Shown: positions 20,246 through 29,935 of the stretch, in pieces
How positions within the stretch are numbered: the stretch's first letter is position 1
How the letters are laid out: each line of letters starts with the position of its first letter
Assembly: GCA_031216915.1 (NCBI GenBank)
Contig: CM062290.1
Location: 383,638,718 to 383,702,717, forward strand
Direction of reading: 5' to 3'
From: Pictodentalium vernedei
Taxonomy: Eukaryota; Mollusca; Scaphopoda; Dentaliida; Dentaliidae
DNA: 64,000 bases
Translations under genes and position numbers: made by a program
Notes under the pieces: generated by a model
Seen by the model: only the letters and a program-made list of their open reading frames with translations
Told to the model about the DNA's origin: nothing
Databases searched by the model: none

Positions 20246-21201
20246 ACTATGCGGCTAAGTGGAAGGTTTTTCGTCGTTGGTGTAGGGATCATTCTGTGGA
20301 TATTTTTGATCCCTCTATACCAGACATTGCAAACTTTCTAGTATACTTGTTTGACGAAATCAAACTGCAGCCTGTTACTATTAAGGGTTATAGGTCTATG
20401 TTATCTGATACCTATGCACATCATGATAGTTTACAAATTGGATCTAATGTCTCTTTATCTAAGTTGGTTAGAAACTTCTCGATAAATAGACCCAGAACTC
20501 TTAGGTTAATTCCTAAATGGAATTTAGCTTGGGTTCTTCTTAAACTGAAGGAAAAGCCATTTGAACCTCTTGGGACAGTAGATTTCAAATTCTTATCTTA
20601 TAAGACAGCTTTTCTCTTAGCTTTCTCTTCTGCTAGAAGAGTCAGTGAGCTTCATGCACTGTCGGTGGATGATTCTCATTATCGTAGTGTTGGGAACTCT
20701 ATCACCTTCACTACTAATGTGGGTTTTTTAGCTAAGAATCAGGCGCCTAATAAATATCCGGAACCTATTGTTATTAAGGCTCTTCCGTCTTCAGACGGGC
20801 GTAGGCCTTTACTCTGTCCTGTTAGAGCGTTACGTATCTATAAACAGAGATCTCAGTTTATCAGAAAGGGACGAAAACGTTTCTTTCTGTCTTTGATGCC
20901 TAATAGAAGGGACATTTCGGTCCATTCTATTGCTAGATGGATTCAATTAACTATCCGTACTGCTTATGAGAGTTTATCTTCTTCTCAGCAGTCTGTGCTT
21001 AAGATTTCCGCTCATGAAGTAAGAGCTCTTGCTACTTCTTGGGCTTACGCTAATAGTATTGCTATTACAGATTTAATGAAGGCTGCTTATTGGTCTCAGC
21101 CATCCACATTCACGAATTTTTATCTCAGAAATATTGAGTCCATTTCTGGAGACCTGCATTGTTTAGGTCCGTTATCGGTTGCTCAGAATGTCGTCCACTA
21201 A
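18313..21201 (+). CDS. DIRS A1 tyrosine recombinase (YR), intact
   Basis: The frame is open for 962 codons. Only about residues 630-962 (nt 20200-21201) are recognisable recombinase; the first 600 overlap RT-RNase H in another frame and are Ser-rich. The core-binding part holds YAAKWKVFRRWC and IKGYRSMLSDTYAHH. The catalytic part has Arg775 or 776 in SSARRVSELHAL, His901 and Arg904 in SAHEVRALATSWA, and Tyr937 in FTNFYLRN, giving the full R-H-R-Y set. It would insert the circular DNA form by strand exchange without a target duplication. The real start codon is unknown; expression may need reinitiation, frameshifting or splicing. Confidence 0.88.
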   Translation: MSVDYGRPLGERSDFGRSKDILQTKASINSKSKMDSTSVKSAEKRRSIIRGAVSFNEERGRGRRKPGDSGILQPSVSGSETRWLVPSSHRFELDKQADRRSEVLYGDDSVGQSEYSGERLCNEHRSQRCVLSRHGTSDIQKVSTLRSPRSGVSIPGDVLRIESSTLGFHSGNELGNDLFPSSFICGNVGLPGRHSSEVRQRVNASERCSESTSIAPTSRFYSKRGEVGSGAVQVIHTSGNELRDAQQSRSSAVNQSEISQLLGSLLSARRQSHGERIYETDRSVRSRCGSHSDGVVTHASSPNFLDSELECENSFARHRRSLVRSSETRDSDLGKHSVVNSGSSAAVAGSEFYHYDGCQSNRLGCIIDPNGFEMPGSLGSAIPGQAHKHQGNDVNLACVMSLDGHYSQCSCPNPIRQYDSSGVYTESGRHSFSSVVQSNGKNPSVCARTSGSSFGPSHTGSSECTSRLPFTKGSLVAVGVDSQQTSIQSDLLPMGTANDRFICDTSQQSVADVCVSVSGSKSICSRRSVDPLGRNDRICVSSSAVNSASIAKDKTISIQDSVGSISVATETVDKSTQVSVVGPTAKASSTGGSSFAGEIASTPSQPARSQPSRFSVVRSFLHGKHFTGRAADAISNCRRTSSSLNYAAKWKVFRRWCRDHSVDIFDPSIPDIANFLVYLFDEIKLQPVTIKGYRSMLSDTYAHHDSLQIGSNVSLSKLVRNFSINRPRTLRLIPKWNLAWVLLKLKEKPFEPLGTVDFKFLSYKTAFLLAFSSARRVSELHALSVDDSHYRSVGNSITFTTNVGFLAKNQAPNKYPEPIVIKALPSSDGRRPLLCPVRALRIYKQRSQFIRKGRKRFFLSLMPNRRDISVHSIARWIQLTIRTAYESLSSSQQSVLKISAHEVRALATSWAYANSIAITDLMKAAYWSQPSTFTNFYLRNIESISGDLHCLGPLSVAQNVVH

Positions 21202-21809
21202 ACAGTTGCAACTATAGTTATGCAGGCTTTCTGTTCCGGCAGTGACTCCGTCTAGCTGCCCTCTTCGCTCTGGGCTATTTGACCCAGGGCAAGGGGAAGG
21301 GGGGGGGGGGGGGGGGAGGGTGTTCCCTTAGGTCACCTGCTTTATAGTGAAAAGCAAGGGAATGCCTCCTCCAAAGTCAGTATTTCTGAGTCGTTTCCGG
21401 GATGGTTTTAAAGTGTAATATTAATGTTAAAAATTCATTCATGTCATATTTTTAAAGTGTAGCTCGGTGTGAAGCATTTGTATATGTCAAGTGTCAAACG
21501 GGCGTTAATATACAATCCTCGGACACTTTTAAAAGAATATAAAGAGTCTCAATTCTCTGGACTAACTTTATTTATTGGCTTACTTTAAAAATAATTAGTA
21601 TAAAGGGTTATACTGGATGTTAATAGAGAACATGAATGTTATTGTGCTCAATTATGAAGGGTATTGTATCTTTCTAATTTAACATAAAATAAGAAAGATA
21701 CATGTAAAGCCTAATACTCCTTTTCTCCTTGAGGGGTTGCCTCTATATTATATAGTTGAGCTTATTGGATTTTCCTCTATGTCCTAGGCCCTCCAGCCTT
21801 TTTACTATT
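21202..21809 (+). other. DIRS A1 3' untranslated region with G tract
   Basis: An 18-base G run lies at about 21299-21316. It is preceded by a small hairpin (CTCTGGGCTATTTGACCCAG). The same layout occurs in B1 (40592-40604), A2 (52706-52724) and B2 (62625-62636), with variable G-run length. No methyltransferase or other extra ORF is present, although some DIRS elements carry one. Confidence 0.7.
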
Positions 21810-21899
21810 CAGCTAAGTCTGGGTCATTGGTACAGTATAAAAATGTTAAAAAATTTATAGTAATTTATATATTTTTTATACTTACCAATGACCCAGACG
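21810..21899 (+). repeat. Internal complementary region (ICR) of DIRS A1
   Basis: The first half, AGCTAAGTCTGGGTCATTGG then TACAGTATAAAAAT, is the reverse complement of the left outer edge. The second half, from GTTAAAAAATTTATAG to ACTTACCAATGACCCAGA, is the reverse complement of the right outer edge. The join at AAAAAT/GTTAAA therefore spells the head-to-tail junction of a circularised element, the expected template for completing the ends in DIRS replication. Confidence 0.92.
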
Positions 21900-21973
21900 G
21901 GGATGGCCCTCCCAGGAGTTGGGAACTCTTACCTCCCCGCTGAGTACATAGCGCTGACCAGGCACTGCCAGTA

Positions 21974-22201
21974 AGAATGATAATTGGTGCCAATTTCGGA
22001 ATGTCCTTGACACTGCGCATGCGCAGTAGGGGCGAAGTATGGAGGTCCTATAGGACATGATTTCTTTTGGTTTTGGATGCAAATTTTGGGGATTGGGGGG
22101 CAAAATTTGCGTTTGGCCCTGGATTTTTTAGAGTTAGCACCAGCTAAGTCTGGGTCATTGGTAAGTATAAAAAATATATAAATTACTATAAATTTTTTAA
22201 C
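21974..22201 (+). repeat. Right inverted terminal repeat of DIRS A1
   Basis: From AGAATGATAATTGG to the element end at CTATAAATTTTTTAAC. It is the reverse complement of the left repeat up to GGGTCATTGGTA; outside that the two ends differ, and each difference is mirrored in the ICR. The flanking base triplet AAC is followed by TTTC from the host Tc1. Confidence 0.9.
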
Positions 22202-22219
22202 TTTCGTAACTTTTGAGGT

Positions 22220-23130
22220 GTGCGAAGACTGGCACGTGACGAACGATTATGTGCTGTTGGCATGTTGGAAGCTGGCAACAGACAGACTGCAGTGGCTCAA
22301 ATTCTCAATGTAACTCAATCGGTGATAAGCAGGTTGTGGTCACGTTGCCGTCAGACAGGCAATGTTGATGGAAGATGTCGGTCAGGTTATACAAGGCCGA
22401 CTACTGCTAACCAGGATCGTTTCAAAGTGCCTCAGAAATTGGACAGCAGCTGCACCGAGTGACAGATGTGCGAGTCAGTGGTCAGACTATCCGAAATTGC
22501 CTACACAGCTGGAATTTATACGCTCGATGACCGCAAATAATTCCACATTTGACTGAATGTCACATCACGGCAAGGCGTAATTGGTGTGGAGCATGACAGT
22601 GCTGGGGCTATTGTCAGTGGAGCACCGTCATGTTTTCCGATGTATCGAGGTTCACTCTCAACTTCCATGACAGAGTGAAACAGAGTGTGGGTGTGGCAGA
22701 ATGAATGATACCATGACATAACCGTTAGGCAGCACAATTGTTTTGGTGGTGGATTGGTTATGGTGTGGGGAGGCATACCCATGACAAGCAGAACAGCATT
22801 ACATGTCATCCAAGGGCGTGTCACAGAGCAATACTACCGTGACAACATGTTAGCAGCTCATGTGGTGCCATTTGCACAACGTCGCAGCCATCGATTTATT
22901 TTCAAAGATGACAATACAAGAGCATACAGTGCCCAAGTCGCTACATAGTTCCTCCTGGAGCAGAATATCACTACACTCTCTTGGCCAGCACTAAGTCCAG
23001 ACCTTTCACCATTCGAGCACGTCTGGGATATGGCAACAGCCCCCTATCAATGTCTTGGAACTCTCCACTGCACTGCAGGAAGAATGGAATAACATCAGTC
23101 AAGCTGATATTGGACATTTGATGAGGAGTA
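22220..23130 (+). pseudogene. Tc1 transposase pseudogene
   Basis: The N-terminal HTH is readable from 22220 (RRLARDERLCAVGMLEAG, then VTQSVISRLWSRCRQTG); the start codon is GTG where relatives have ATG. The catalytic core survives in pieces in shifted frames: FSDVSRF near 22640, MVMVWGGI at 22757, FKDDNTRA near 22905 and SPDLSPFEHVWD near 23000. A stop follows QVAT at 22946-22948. The protein cannot be made in one piece. It belongs to the Tc1 element that DIRS A1 split upstream. Confidence 0.8.
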
Positions 23131-23504
23131 TCCAAGTTGGATCCACGCTTGTCTCACGAACTGAGGAGGATTTACAAGGTATTGAGGTCTTGTACTGAAT
23201 GTGGTAAATTCTCTGACATACCGTCCATGTCTACTACAGCTGAGTGTGTGGAATGTGCGCTTGTCAGACACCCAACTATCGATGAAATCATTCACCAGAT
23301 GTCACATTCCAATGCCTCAACTGTCTTTTTGATGAAAATATAAATCTCCCTTTTATCAAATATCCCCTATTTTTTTTTAATAGTATATAATAGAATAATT
23401 GGTCACTTAATGCCTGTAAAACAGAAAAATTACCAAATTCCTTTTCAGTGAATACTCCTGTTAAGTGAATAATTTTCATTGGCAAAGTCCCACCTGGGAA
23501 CCCC

Positions 23505-23665
23505 AGAAGTGAAGCAGTGCTTGTTTGCTGTGGTGAACAAGATCTGTTTTACTCATAAAATAGGTCCCAGTCAGTCCAATGCCTGGGGTGAAAGTCCTCT
23601 AAAATGTGCAACATGGGTATAAACGATTGAATAAAGTAGACTTTCTCTCTGTGTTGCAGTCATGA
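23505..23665. repeat. Dispersed repeat also at 32440-32605
   Basis: GGGAACCCCAGAAGTG...TGCTTGTTTGCTGTG, CATAAAATAGGT and CAATGCCTGGGGTG recur in diverged form upstream of exon 5. It is of unknown class and non-coding. Confidence 0.5.
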
Positions 23666-23691
23666 TTAGCCATTGTGCAAAAATATGTGAC

Positions 23692-23693
23692 AA

Positions 23694-23764
<71 letters not shown>
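23692..23764. repeat. (AAAT)n microsatellite
   Basis: About 18 uninterrupted AAAT units. This could be the expanded tail of a SINE, since tails of the local SINE family are AAATAAAT. Confidence 0.95.
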
Positions 23765-23767
<3 letters not shown>

Positions 23768-24125
23768 CCCTGGCAAATGGTTATTCAATTAACAGGGTTG
23801 CACTGTATTTATCATATTCCTGTAATCCAGTATGAACAACAGATAACACTTTCAAAAATAATTATAGAACAACAAAAACTTAATTTTCCCCTGAAAAACA
23901 TAGCTTACAGTACGTGGAGAGTGTATTATCACTAAATCACCTGCAGAGTGGAGATTCCACCCAAGCAATAATTGCAAATTTGTTGCAAGGCATAACAAGC
24001 ACAAGCAAAGTTTCAGCCAATGGACCTTCGGGTTAAAACTGTTGTGTGAGATATTTTATTGAATACTCCTGTTAATTGAACATTTTTCTCTGGCAAAGTG
24101 TTTTTTCAATTAACAAGATTCTTCT
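23765..24125. mobile_element. Pogo-like repeat debris
   Basis: Phrases CAATTAACAGGGTTGCACTGT at the left and GAATACTCCTGTTAATTG then TTCAATTAACAAGATTCTTC at the right match pogo-like arms. The interior is unrelated or decayed. Confidence 0.45.
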
Positions 24126-24211
24126 GTTTTGTCCAGTGTTCTAAAATTTAATGTATTTCTTTGTTTCAAGTCTAAACGTATCAATATGTTAATTTTATTT
24201 TTGAATTCCAG

Positions 24212-24306
24212 TGGTCCACCAGAGAAGAAGATGGGTATAAAAGCATCAAATACTGCTGAGGTTTATTTTGATGATGTGAAAGTACCAGTAGAAAACGTTC
24301 TTGGAG
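24212..24306 (+). CDS. ACADVL: Acyl-CoA dehydrogenase (VLCAD-like), exon 4
   Basis: Acceptor TTTTTGAATTCCAG and donor GTAAGC bound 95 bases; the first base completes the Ser codon from exon 3. The peptide [20 protein letters not shown] then [11 protein letters not shown] is diagnostic. [17 protein letters not shown] is the VLCAD form, whereas ACAD9 proteins have a GKPEDKLGIRGSNT-like form. A type II MITE begins only 33 bases after the exon. Confidence 0.9.
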
Positions 24307-24338
24307 GTAAGCACTACTCTGTGTACAACTGGATTGCT

Positions 24339-24576
24339 TTAACCCTTTACCTAACATGAAAAGCAGACTACACTTGCAAACAAAATTCTTGAATAAGTAA
24401 TTGTCTCAAAAACATAGGTTATGACCCCTCATTGGAATGGGCTCGACAACCTCGTTCCAAAGAGGGGTCATAACCTATGTTTCTGAGACAAAAAAATGAA
24501 AATATAATGAAAATTAATTGGCTATTTTTTAGAATAGCGCTGGCCGGTTTTGGCCATTATGTAGGTAAAGGGTTAA
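24339..24576. mobile_element. Type II TTAA MITE
   Basis: Ends TTAACCCTTTACCTAACA and TAGGTAAAGGGTTAA. The central palindrome runs through AACATAGGTTATGACCCCTC and AGCGCTGGCCGG lies near the right end. It is nearly complete and sits just inside the intron after exon 4. Confidence 0.85.
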
Positions 24577-24872
24577 TGCTCATTTGCCACAAATAAAAAA
24601 GTTTCCCACCTGCTACCATCTTAGTAGCTGATTGTTGCTATAAATAGGCCAGTGATCCAGGACAACCTTTTTCTCAAAGCTTTTCAATTTTCTAGTGCTT
24701 TCCCGTCACCGATTCCTTTTAGCAAATTAGGAGAGCACCATAGTACAGAGCTGTGGTGTCAAGATCTCAGGCCACCAATCTAATTCTATGAGGAATTTGA
24801 CACTGTTATAGGCTGTTTGTTTACCCACTTTTTATGGAGTTTGCACATAGACTACCATTTATGTAATGCAAT
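24577..24872. other. Intron sequence, nothing recognised
   Basis: Unique-looking sequence between a MITE and the left end of DIRS C. No motif, ORF or repeat was recognised. Confidence 0.5.
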
Positions 24873-25095
24873 ATTTTTATACTATAAACCAATGGCCCAG
24901 ATTAGCTAGCTGGTGCAAACTCTAAGTTATCAAGGGCCAAACACAAATTTTGAACCCCCCCCCCCCCCCCCCAATCCCCAAATTTGCTTGCAAAACCGAA
25001 AATTAAAAGTCCTATCTGGTCCTCCATACCTTTACTCTCTGCGCATGCGCATCCGTCAGGAAGTGACCAGAATTGGTGCCACATCTTTCTTTGTT
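24873..25095 (+). repeat. Left ITR of DIRS C
   Basis: It carries AGGGCCAAACACAAATTTTG, an 18-base C run, CCAATCCCCAAATTTGC and CTCTGCGCATGCGCATCC. All are mirrored in the right ITR (about 30630-30848), where the C run is shorter. Confidence 0.8.
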
Positions 25096-25649
25096 TAGCC
25101 CTAAAGTCAGCAATAATGAACTGACATCTGTGCTTTAAAATCTCCTTTTTTGAGGATGCCAGACACAAATCAAGGCAAGAATTGGTGGATCCAAGTCTGT
25201 TATTGGATGAGTTAAGTGTTCAACGGTGGTTTTAGACATTCAGGGCTGTAACTTTATAATAATTATAAAATTATTTCATGTTAGGTTGTTTTAGTCTTGC
25301 ATCTTTTATCCGATGTATCGTTTTTTCTTTGTATGAAGATCTAGCTTTGCATCTGGTTTCGGACTTTGGACCTTTGGTGTGCCTGATGTCTTGTTTCCGT
25401 TTTTTTCATTGACGTTGTTTACATTGACGACGTCCTCATATATAGGTAGTATTTTATATTCTATTACTGTAGGATACATGGATTATTATTCCGGTAGTGT
25501 AGCTCAATAAATTTAGATTTTGTCCACACTTAGGCTCTATCAGGATGCCTTTGGGCTCTTTATGTTCCCTTTGGGCTCTTTATGTTCCCTTTGGGAAATT
25601 AGGCATTTTTTAAAAATGTTTTTTTGCTATTATTCATGTATCTTAATTA

Positions 25650-26500
25650 TATATTTTGTCGTGGAGTTTTGAGAGTCGATGCACTTCTGCGGACTCTTGT
25701 CATACTTTTGTTCACTGTGATGACTAATATTGGAGACGGGTGTCGAGGTTGGTTGTTGACGGTGAGGTTCTGAGGCCGGCCTCTCTCCGCGTTATAATTC
25801 ATTTTTTTCAGTTTCTATTTCAGAGGAACATGAACATGGTGATGATATTGTGACAGCCATCCAAGTGTGCTACCGGCATCATGCTCCGTTGAGCAAATAG
25901 AGCTAGCTGCAGTGCTCATGATGTGCAAGGGATAAGGCTTCTAGTTAGTGTTCTTAATCACTTGCAAGCCGCTAGCTTGACTGGTGAAGCATTTACTTTG
26001 TCCGTGGCAGCCGTGACACTGGCTAAGTCCGTTGCAGTCGAAGGAAGTGTAGATGTGGGTAGAGCATGCACTTATATATAAATAAGCTCACCCAGCGATG
26101 ACAGAATTAGGGAGGAAACGGAAATGAAAGTTCCTTTCAAAGAGTTGCTCCTAGTGGAGGTAAAGGCTCTGTTATTGAAGGGAACAATTCAGGTCGTCGA
26201 GAATAGATTTCGATTGCTTGCCACTTTGCGGTAGGAAAAGTGGATAAATTACGGAAGATCAGTGGATGAGAATGTAGTCTTGTCAGGCCTCCGGCTATTA
26301 GCCCGAGCAAGCTCCACTTACAAGAATACTTGTCAGACAAATCTTCCAAGAGAGGCTTTACTTCTGGAGGTATAGTTTTCCTATTGAAGAAAAGCTTTAG
26401 ACGTCGTCAAAATTATTTTCCAGTTTGTTATTATCACCTGTTTCTCGTCCTGAATTCGGATGGATTGTGCATAGATAGGCTGAGATATGCCTTTGCGTCA
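25650..26500 (+). pseudogene. gag and RT remnants of DIRS C
   Basis: Short colinear matches to the A and B families survive (SISEEHEHGD; LLVEVKALLLKGTIQVVEN; HLFLVLNSDG), separated by stops and frame changes. Spacing is much shorter than in A1, so most of gag is deleted. The rest of the element interior (26500-28460) holds no recognisable DIRS protein apart from the inserted repeat. Confidence 0.6.
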
Positions 26501-26929
26501 ATACAATTATGTTATTGTGAACGCCATGTAGTCTACTGTAGGTTACAGCGGTCTCTTGGGTTAGGCTTGTCCGCTGTCTTTTGGGAATAAAACCGAAAAA
26601 GATACCGTACTTTTCGGTTTGTTTTTCCTAAGTGTCATAGACTTGAGTCTTATTGTTGCACCATAGTGGCCTAGCTAAAATCATGAGTGAGATGTTTTTT
26701 AGTATTATACAGTGGCATAACTGAATTTATTATCTCTTGGGACTACGATTCTTTGGGAATTCAGGGCTGTTTATATAGCAGCTCTTCATTTCCTACCTTG
26801 CACAACGATAATTGTAAGTCTCCATTAAGTGAGCCTTCAGGGTCGCAACTTACGCCGATATATCTGTCTTCCCGTAGATGAAGACTCATAAGCTACTAGC
26901 GGTGGAATACCCAGCGTTGTACAGGAGAA

Positions 26930-27320
26930 GATGGTTATAAATATCAGATCGGTCGAGAAACGGAGGAATATATGAAGGTCATCAGTTTGAAGGTCAAGGT
27001 CACACCGCAGGGATGCCCCGATAAAGTCAAAATGATTGATGGGTCAATATACCCGCACATATGAAATTTTAGCCCGATCGGCCCAGCTGTTTTTGAAATA
27101 AAAGGTCATGGTCATCAATATCAAGGTCAAGGTCACCCTGCATGGGCAAGGCACCCATCCCATGTTACCCACAGGGACGAATTAACCCTGTGTACAAAAT
27201 TTGAGATCGATCGGTCGAGAAACGGAGGAGTTCACTCAGAACAAAGATAGAGAGATTGAGAGATAGATACAGACATTCGCCTTCATATATTAGCTTAGTG
27301 AGCTTCTAGGGCCTCAGTTA
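26930..27320. repeat. Repeat with AAGGTCAAGGTCA and GATCGGTCGAGAAACGGAGG phrases
   Basis: CAGATCGGTCGAGAAACGG occurs twice (about 26955 and 27205) and AAGGTCAAGGTCAC twice (about 26988 and 27124), closed by a GA-rich run and CATATATTAGCTTAGTGAGC. This resembles the 3' tails of invertebrate non-LTR retrotransposons, inserted in DIRS C. No ORF was found. Confidence 0.5.
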
Positions 27321-28460
27321 TCAGCTTTTAAAGGTCTTCACGTACAGGAAGACCTTTAGCTGCTTCAGCTAGGCTGAGTTAGTTGCCCTATCGGACATGA
27401 TACCGTTTGTCAGAGGAGGTTATTCTCTTCAAACCGGTATGGTTTGGTGTGAGTTATTATGTTAATATGGTGTATTTGTTCTTCGCGTCTTTCTCTGCCC
27501 TCCGTGGCATTATGGGGTCGGTCAGACGTGAGGGAACCTTACGGTTCCTGTACTATTTGATGACTAACACAAGAACAATTCATGTAATGCAGGTGAGGGG
27601 GGGTTCGATATGATTTTGAATTCCCCCCACCCCCCAACTGCCAATGTGTTAAGAGGCAATTACCGGGCAAGACGTAGTTTTCTTCCCGTAAGCCTCGTAT
27701 GCATTTAAGTATACACATGCTTTTCATGACTTCTCAATTGGCGGCTGGGTCGTGTTCTATGGCAACCTCATGGGCACATCCACTTTTTAGTTGGTTTGTC
27801 TCCCGTGGTTGTTCGTCTATATGTCAGATAGATGCATATGATTCATCATCAATAAATTGCTAGCCTTTGGGTACCTGTAAGGCTTTCTAGTCAGTTAACT
27901 GGTATTCAGATGATTACATGTGGGATTTCAGTGTTCACGTACATAATAAGTGTATTATTAGGCAGACGCATTATTGTATGTTATGGACCTTAGAAACAAT
28001 GAATTATATCGGGGGCAGTCCGTGACGAGTCTGTTAATCATGGCACATTCCATTTCTAAATCCAGGTTTCCATTAATTTCGGTACCCAATCAAATATAAC
28101 TTGTCTATACATTCTCGTATATTCGCACGTGTCTGGGAACATAGATATCGGATAGAACACGTCTGGGAGTGTTATTTATTGGAATTTATTTTACACCTGA
28201 ATGGGGTCGCCTGTGGGTTACCTTGGAAGTGTGTTTAATCTCCAGAGATCGTCCATTGTGATTCTATTGGACATGTGTATGTTGTATATATTATATCACC
28301 GGTTTTCGACCTACCTACATATGCCGACTACAGTATATGTTACAAGCGGGCGCTATTAATTACTGGGATAGCCACAATAGCCTTAGCTTCTGAAGTGGCA
28401 TTGAGCACCAATTTATTAATAATAATTAATATCTGGGTGCCTGTTCGAAGAATATATACT

Positions 28461-29935
28461 CTCCCAAAAAAGAAAGTAAGCATGCTAAAAAATAACACTA
28501 AAAAAAGAAATATATCATTTTCATTCATGGAAATTTTATTCAATCACAGATGAATCAATTTGTGATCAACATGAGAAATTTCATTACGCTACGACGAATA
28601 CTCCTGGTGCCATGGAGAGTAAAAGACACTAAAGGTCAAACACAAAAGTCACACACTCAATATCTGGTATGACCTCCGTCTGCATCGACTACTGCTGTGC
28701 ATCTACGCCTCATGGAAGCGAACAAGTTAGCATGGAAGTGTTGTGGGATGTTGTTCCATATTCTGATAAGGTGTCTTTGGAGTTCCACAAGCGTTGACTG
28801 TGCATGGGGAAGCCGGCGTAGCTGACGTTTCATTTCGTCCCATACGTGCTCAATGGGTGAGATATCGGGCGAATTTGCGGGCCAGGGAAGAACATCCACT
28901 TGTTGTTGCTGCAGATACTGTTGAACAACATGAGCTGCGTGGGGTCGGGCGTTGTCCTGCTGTAGAATGACGTGGGGGCCGTGATGTTGCAGAAATGGGA
29001 CAACAACAGGTGTAAGCACTTCATCACGATATCTGGCTGCATTGAGATTGCCATCAATAATGACAAGCTCAGTTCTGTTACGGGCTGAGATGCCACCCCA
29101 CACCATGAGAGACCCTCCCCCATAACGGTTTCGCTCCATGACACATGGATCTGCGTAGCGTTCTTTTCGACGTCTGTACACTCTCTGGCGGCCATCTGAT
29201 GATGAAAGATGAAAACGACATTCATCTGTGAATAAAACACGTCGCCACCAGTGTAAGGGATGCCTGAGATGTTGTCTACACCACTGCAGTCGAGCACGAT
29301 GATGACGTAACTTCAAAATCGGACGAATTGCAGGTCTTCGAGGACGTAAGCCGTATTCTCTCAGCCGGTTGATTACTGTTTGAGGATGTATCCATCTCAG
29401 GTTAGGGATGTTCCTGGCTGTCGTCGTTGCCATTTGTTGCCGGTTCCGGAGATGGACGACACGGATATACCGATCTTGTGCAGGGGTGGTAACTCAGGGT
29501 CTCCTGGAGCAGGGTCTGTCTCGAACGTCATCATGTTGTGCATGTCAATGAACTAGCCTGTCTACAGTGTTACGGTGGCAGTTCAAATGCTGGACAACCT
29601 CTCTGTGTGTTCTTCCATCTCTAATCATACCCAGGGCAAGGAGACGTTGATTCATTGTCAATCTTGGCATGCTAATGTGGAGTCGTTTTAACAGCAGTGC
29701 AAGTTTGAATGTGAACGATAGGAAGGCCTTACTTTAGTGTTTAAATACCCAAGGATTCACACTGCTGCATGAATTTTCTGACTCTCCACGTGCAAAACAT
29801 GCCTTTTCACAAACGTGCAGCACGTCATTTAACGTTAATGCAATTTTAACGGGGAAAGCTGTTTTTGTGTTCAATATAACTTATTCATGAACAGGTTAAC
29901 ACTCTTTACACCTACGAAATTATTTTTTTGGAGTT
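28461..29935 (-). mobile_element. Tc1/mariner element inserted in DIRS C
   Basis: Inverted ends are approximate: ACTCTCCCAAAAAAGAAA on the left, and T-rich TTTTTTTGGAGT at about 29919-29934 on the right. They flank a 1.0-kb transposase gene on the minus strand. Total length is about 1.47 kb, typical for Tc1. The TA duplication is not clear by eye. Confidence 0.7.
28657..29670 (-). pseudogene. Tc1 transposase (DD34E) with two premature TGA stops
   Basis: The start at 29670 gives MPRLTMNQRLLALGMIRDG (paired-like HTH) and a 337-codon frame. TGA codons interrupt it after RLVH and after RRP, both compatible with C-to-T change of CGA. After the second, the frame is open for 258 codons from an internal Met (29433). 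Catalytic residues are all present: Asp in LFTDECRF, Asp in LQQDNARPHAAH, Glu in SPDISPIEHVWDEM, with 34 residues between the second Asp and the Glu. The GGGSLMVWGGIS motif is intact. The damage is slight, so the insertion is fairly young. Confidence 0.9.

Larger units (their letters stand above)
15065..22201 (+). mobile_element. DIRS1-type retrotransposon A1 (near-complete)
   Basis: This is a 7.14-kb element in the host-gene sense orientation. In order it holds a left inverted terminal repeat, an untranslated leader of about 0.9 kb, the gag-like ORF, RT-RNase H, the tyrosine recombinase, a G tract, the internal complementary region and the right inverted repeat. There are no LTRs, DDE integrase, protease or target-site duplication. 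Tyrosine recombinase plus inverted repeats and an internal complementary region place it in the DIRS1 group rather than Ngaro or Ty3. gag carries one stop and RT-RNase H two; the recombinase is intact. It is very similar to A2, which implies recent origin. Confidence 0.93.
14873..23385 (+). mobile_element. Tc1/mariner element interrupted by DIRS A1
   Basis: The left terminus TACTATTCC then AAAAAAGTAGGGGATAT is matched inverted at the right end (ATATCCCCTA, T-run, AATAGTA). TA is duplicated on both sides (14871-14872 and 23386-23387). Without the 7.1-kb DIRS insertion at 15065-22201 the element is about 1.38 kb, normal for Tc1. Its transposase (22220-23130) is broken. It sits inside a pogo-like repeat. 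Confidence 0.8.
14823..23560. mobile_element. Pogo-like repeat split by a Tc1 element
   Basis: The left part is 14823-14872 (CTATTATAGCTTGTTTGACA, then CAATGTCAAACAAGATA). The right part resumes at 23388 (TAATAGAATAATTGGTC) and reaches the AGTGAATAATTTTCATTGGC phrase. These match the palindromic TTGTTTGACAGAGCTC core and the outer arm of the pogo-like repeats at 33063-33492 and 45722-46148. The ends are diffuse. The interrupting Tc1 has a TA duplication. Confidence 0.65.

Noticed and set aside
15065-22201. LTR (Ty3-like) retrotransposon, suggested by the RT and RNase H
   Set aside because: Termini are inverted not direct, there is no protease or DDE integrase, and a tyrosine recombinase and an ICR are present.
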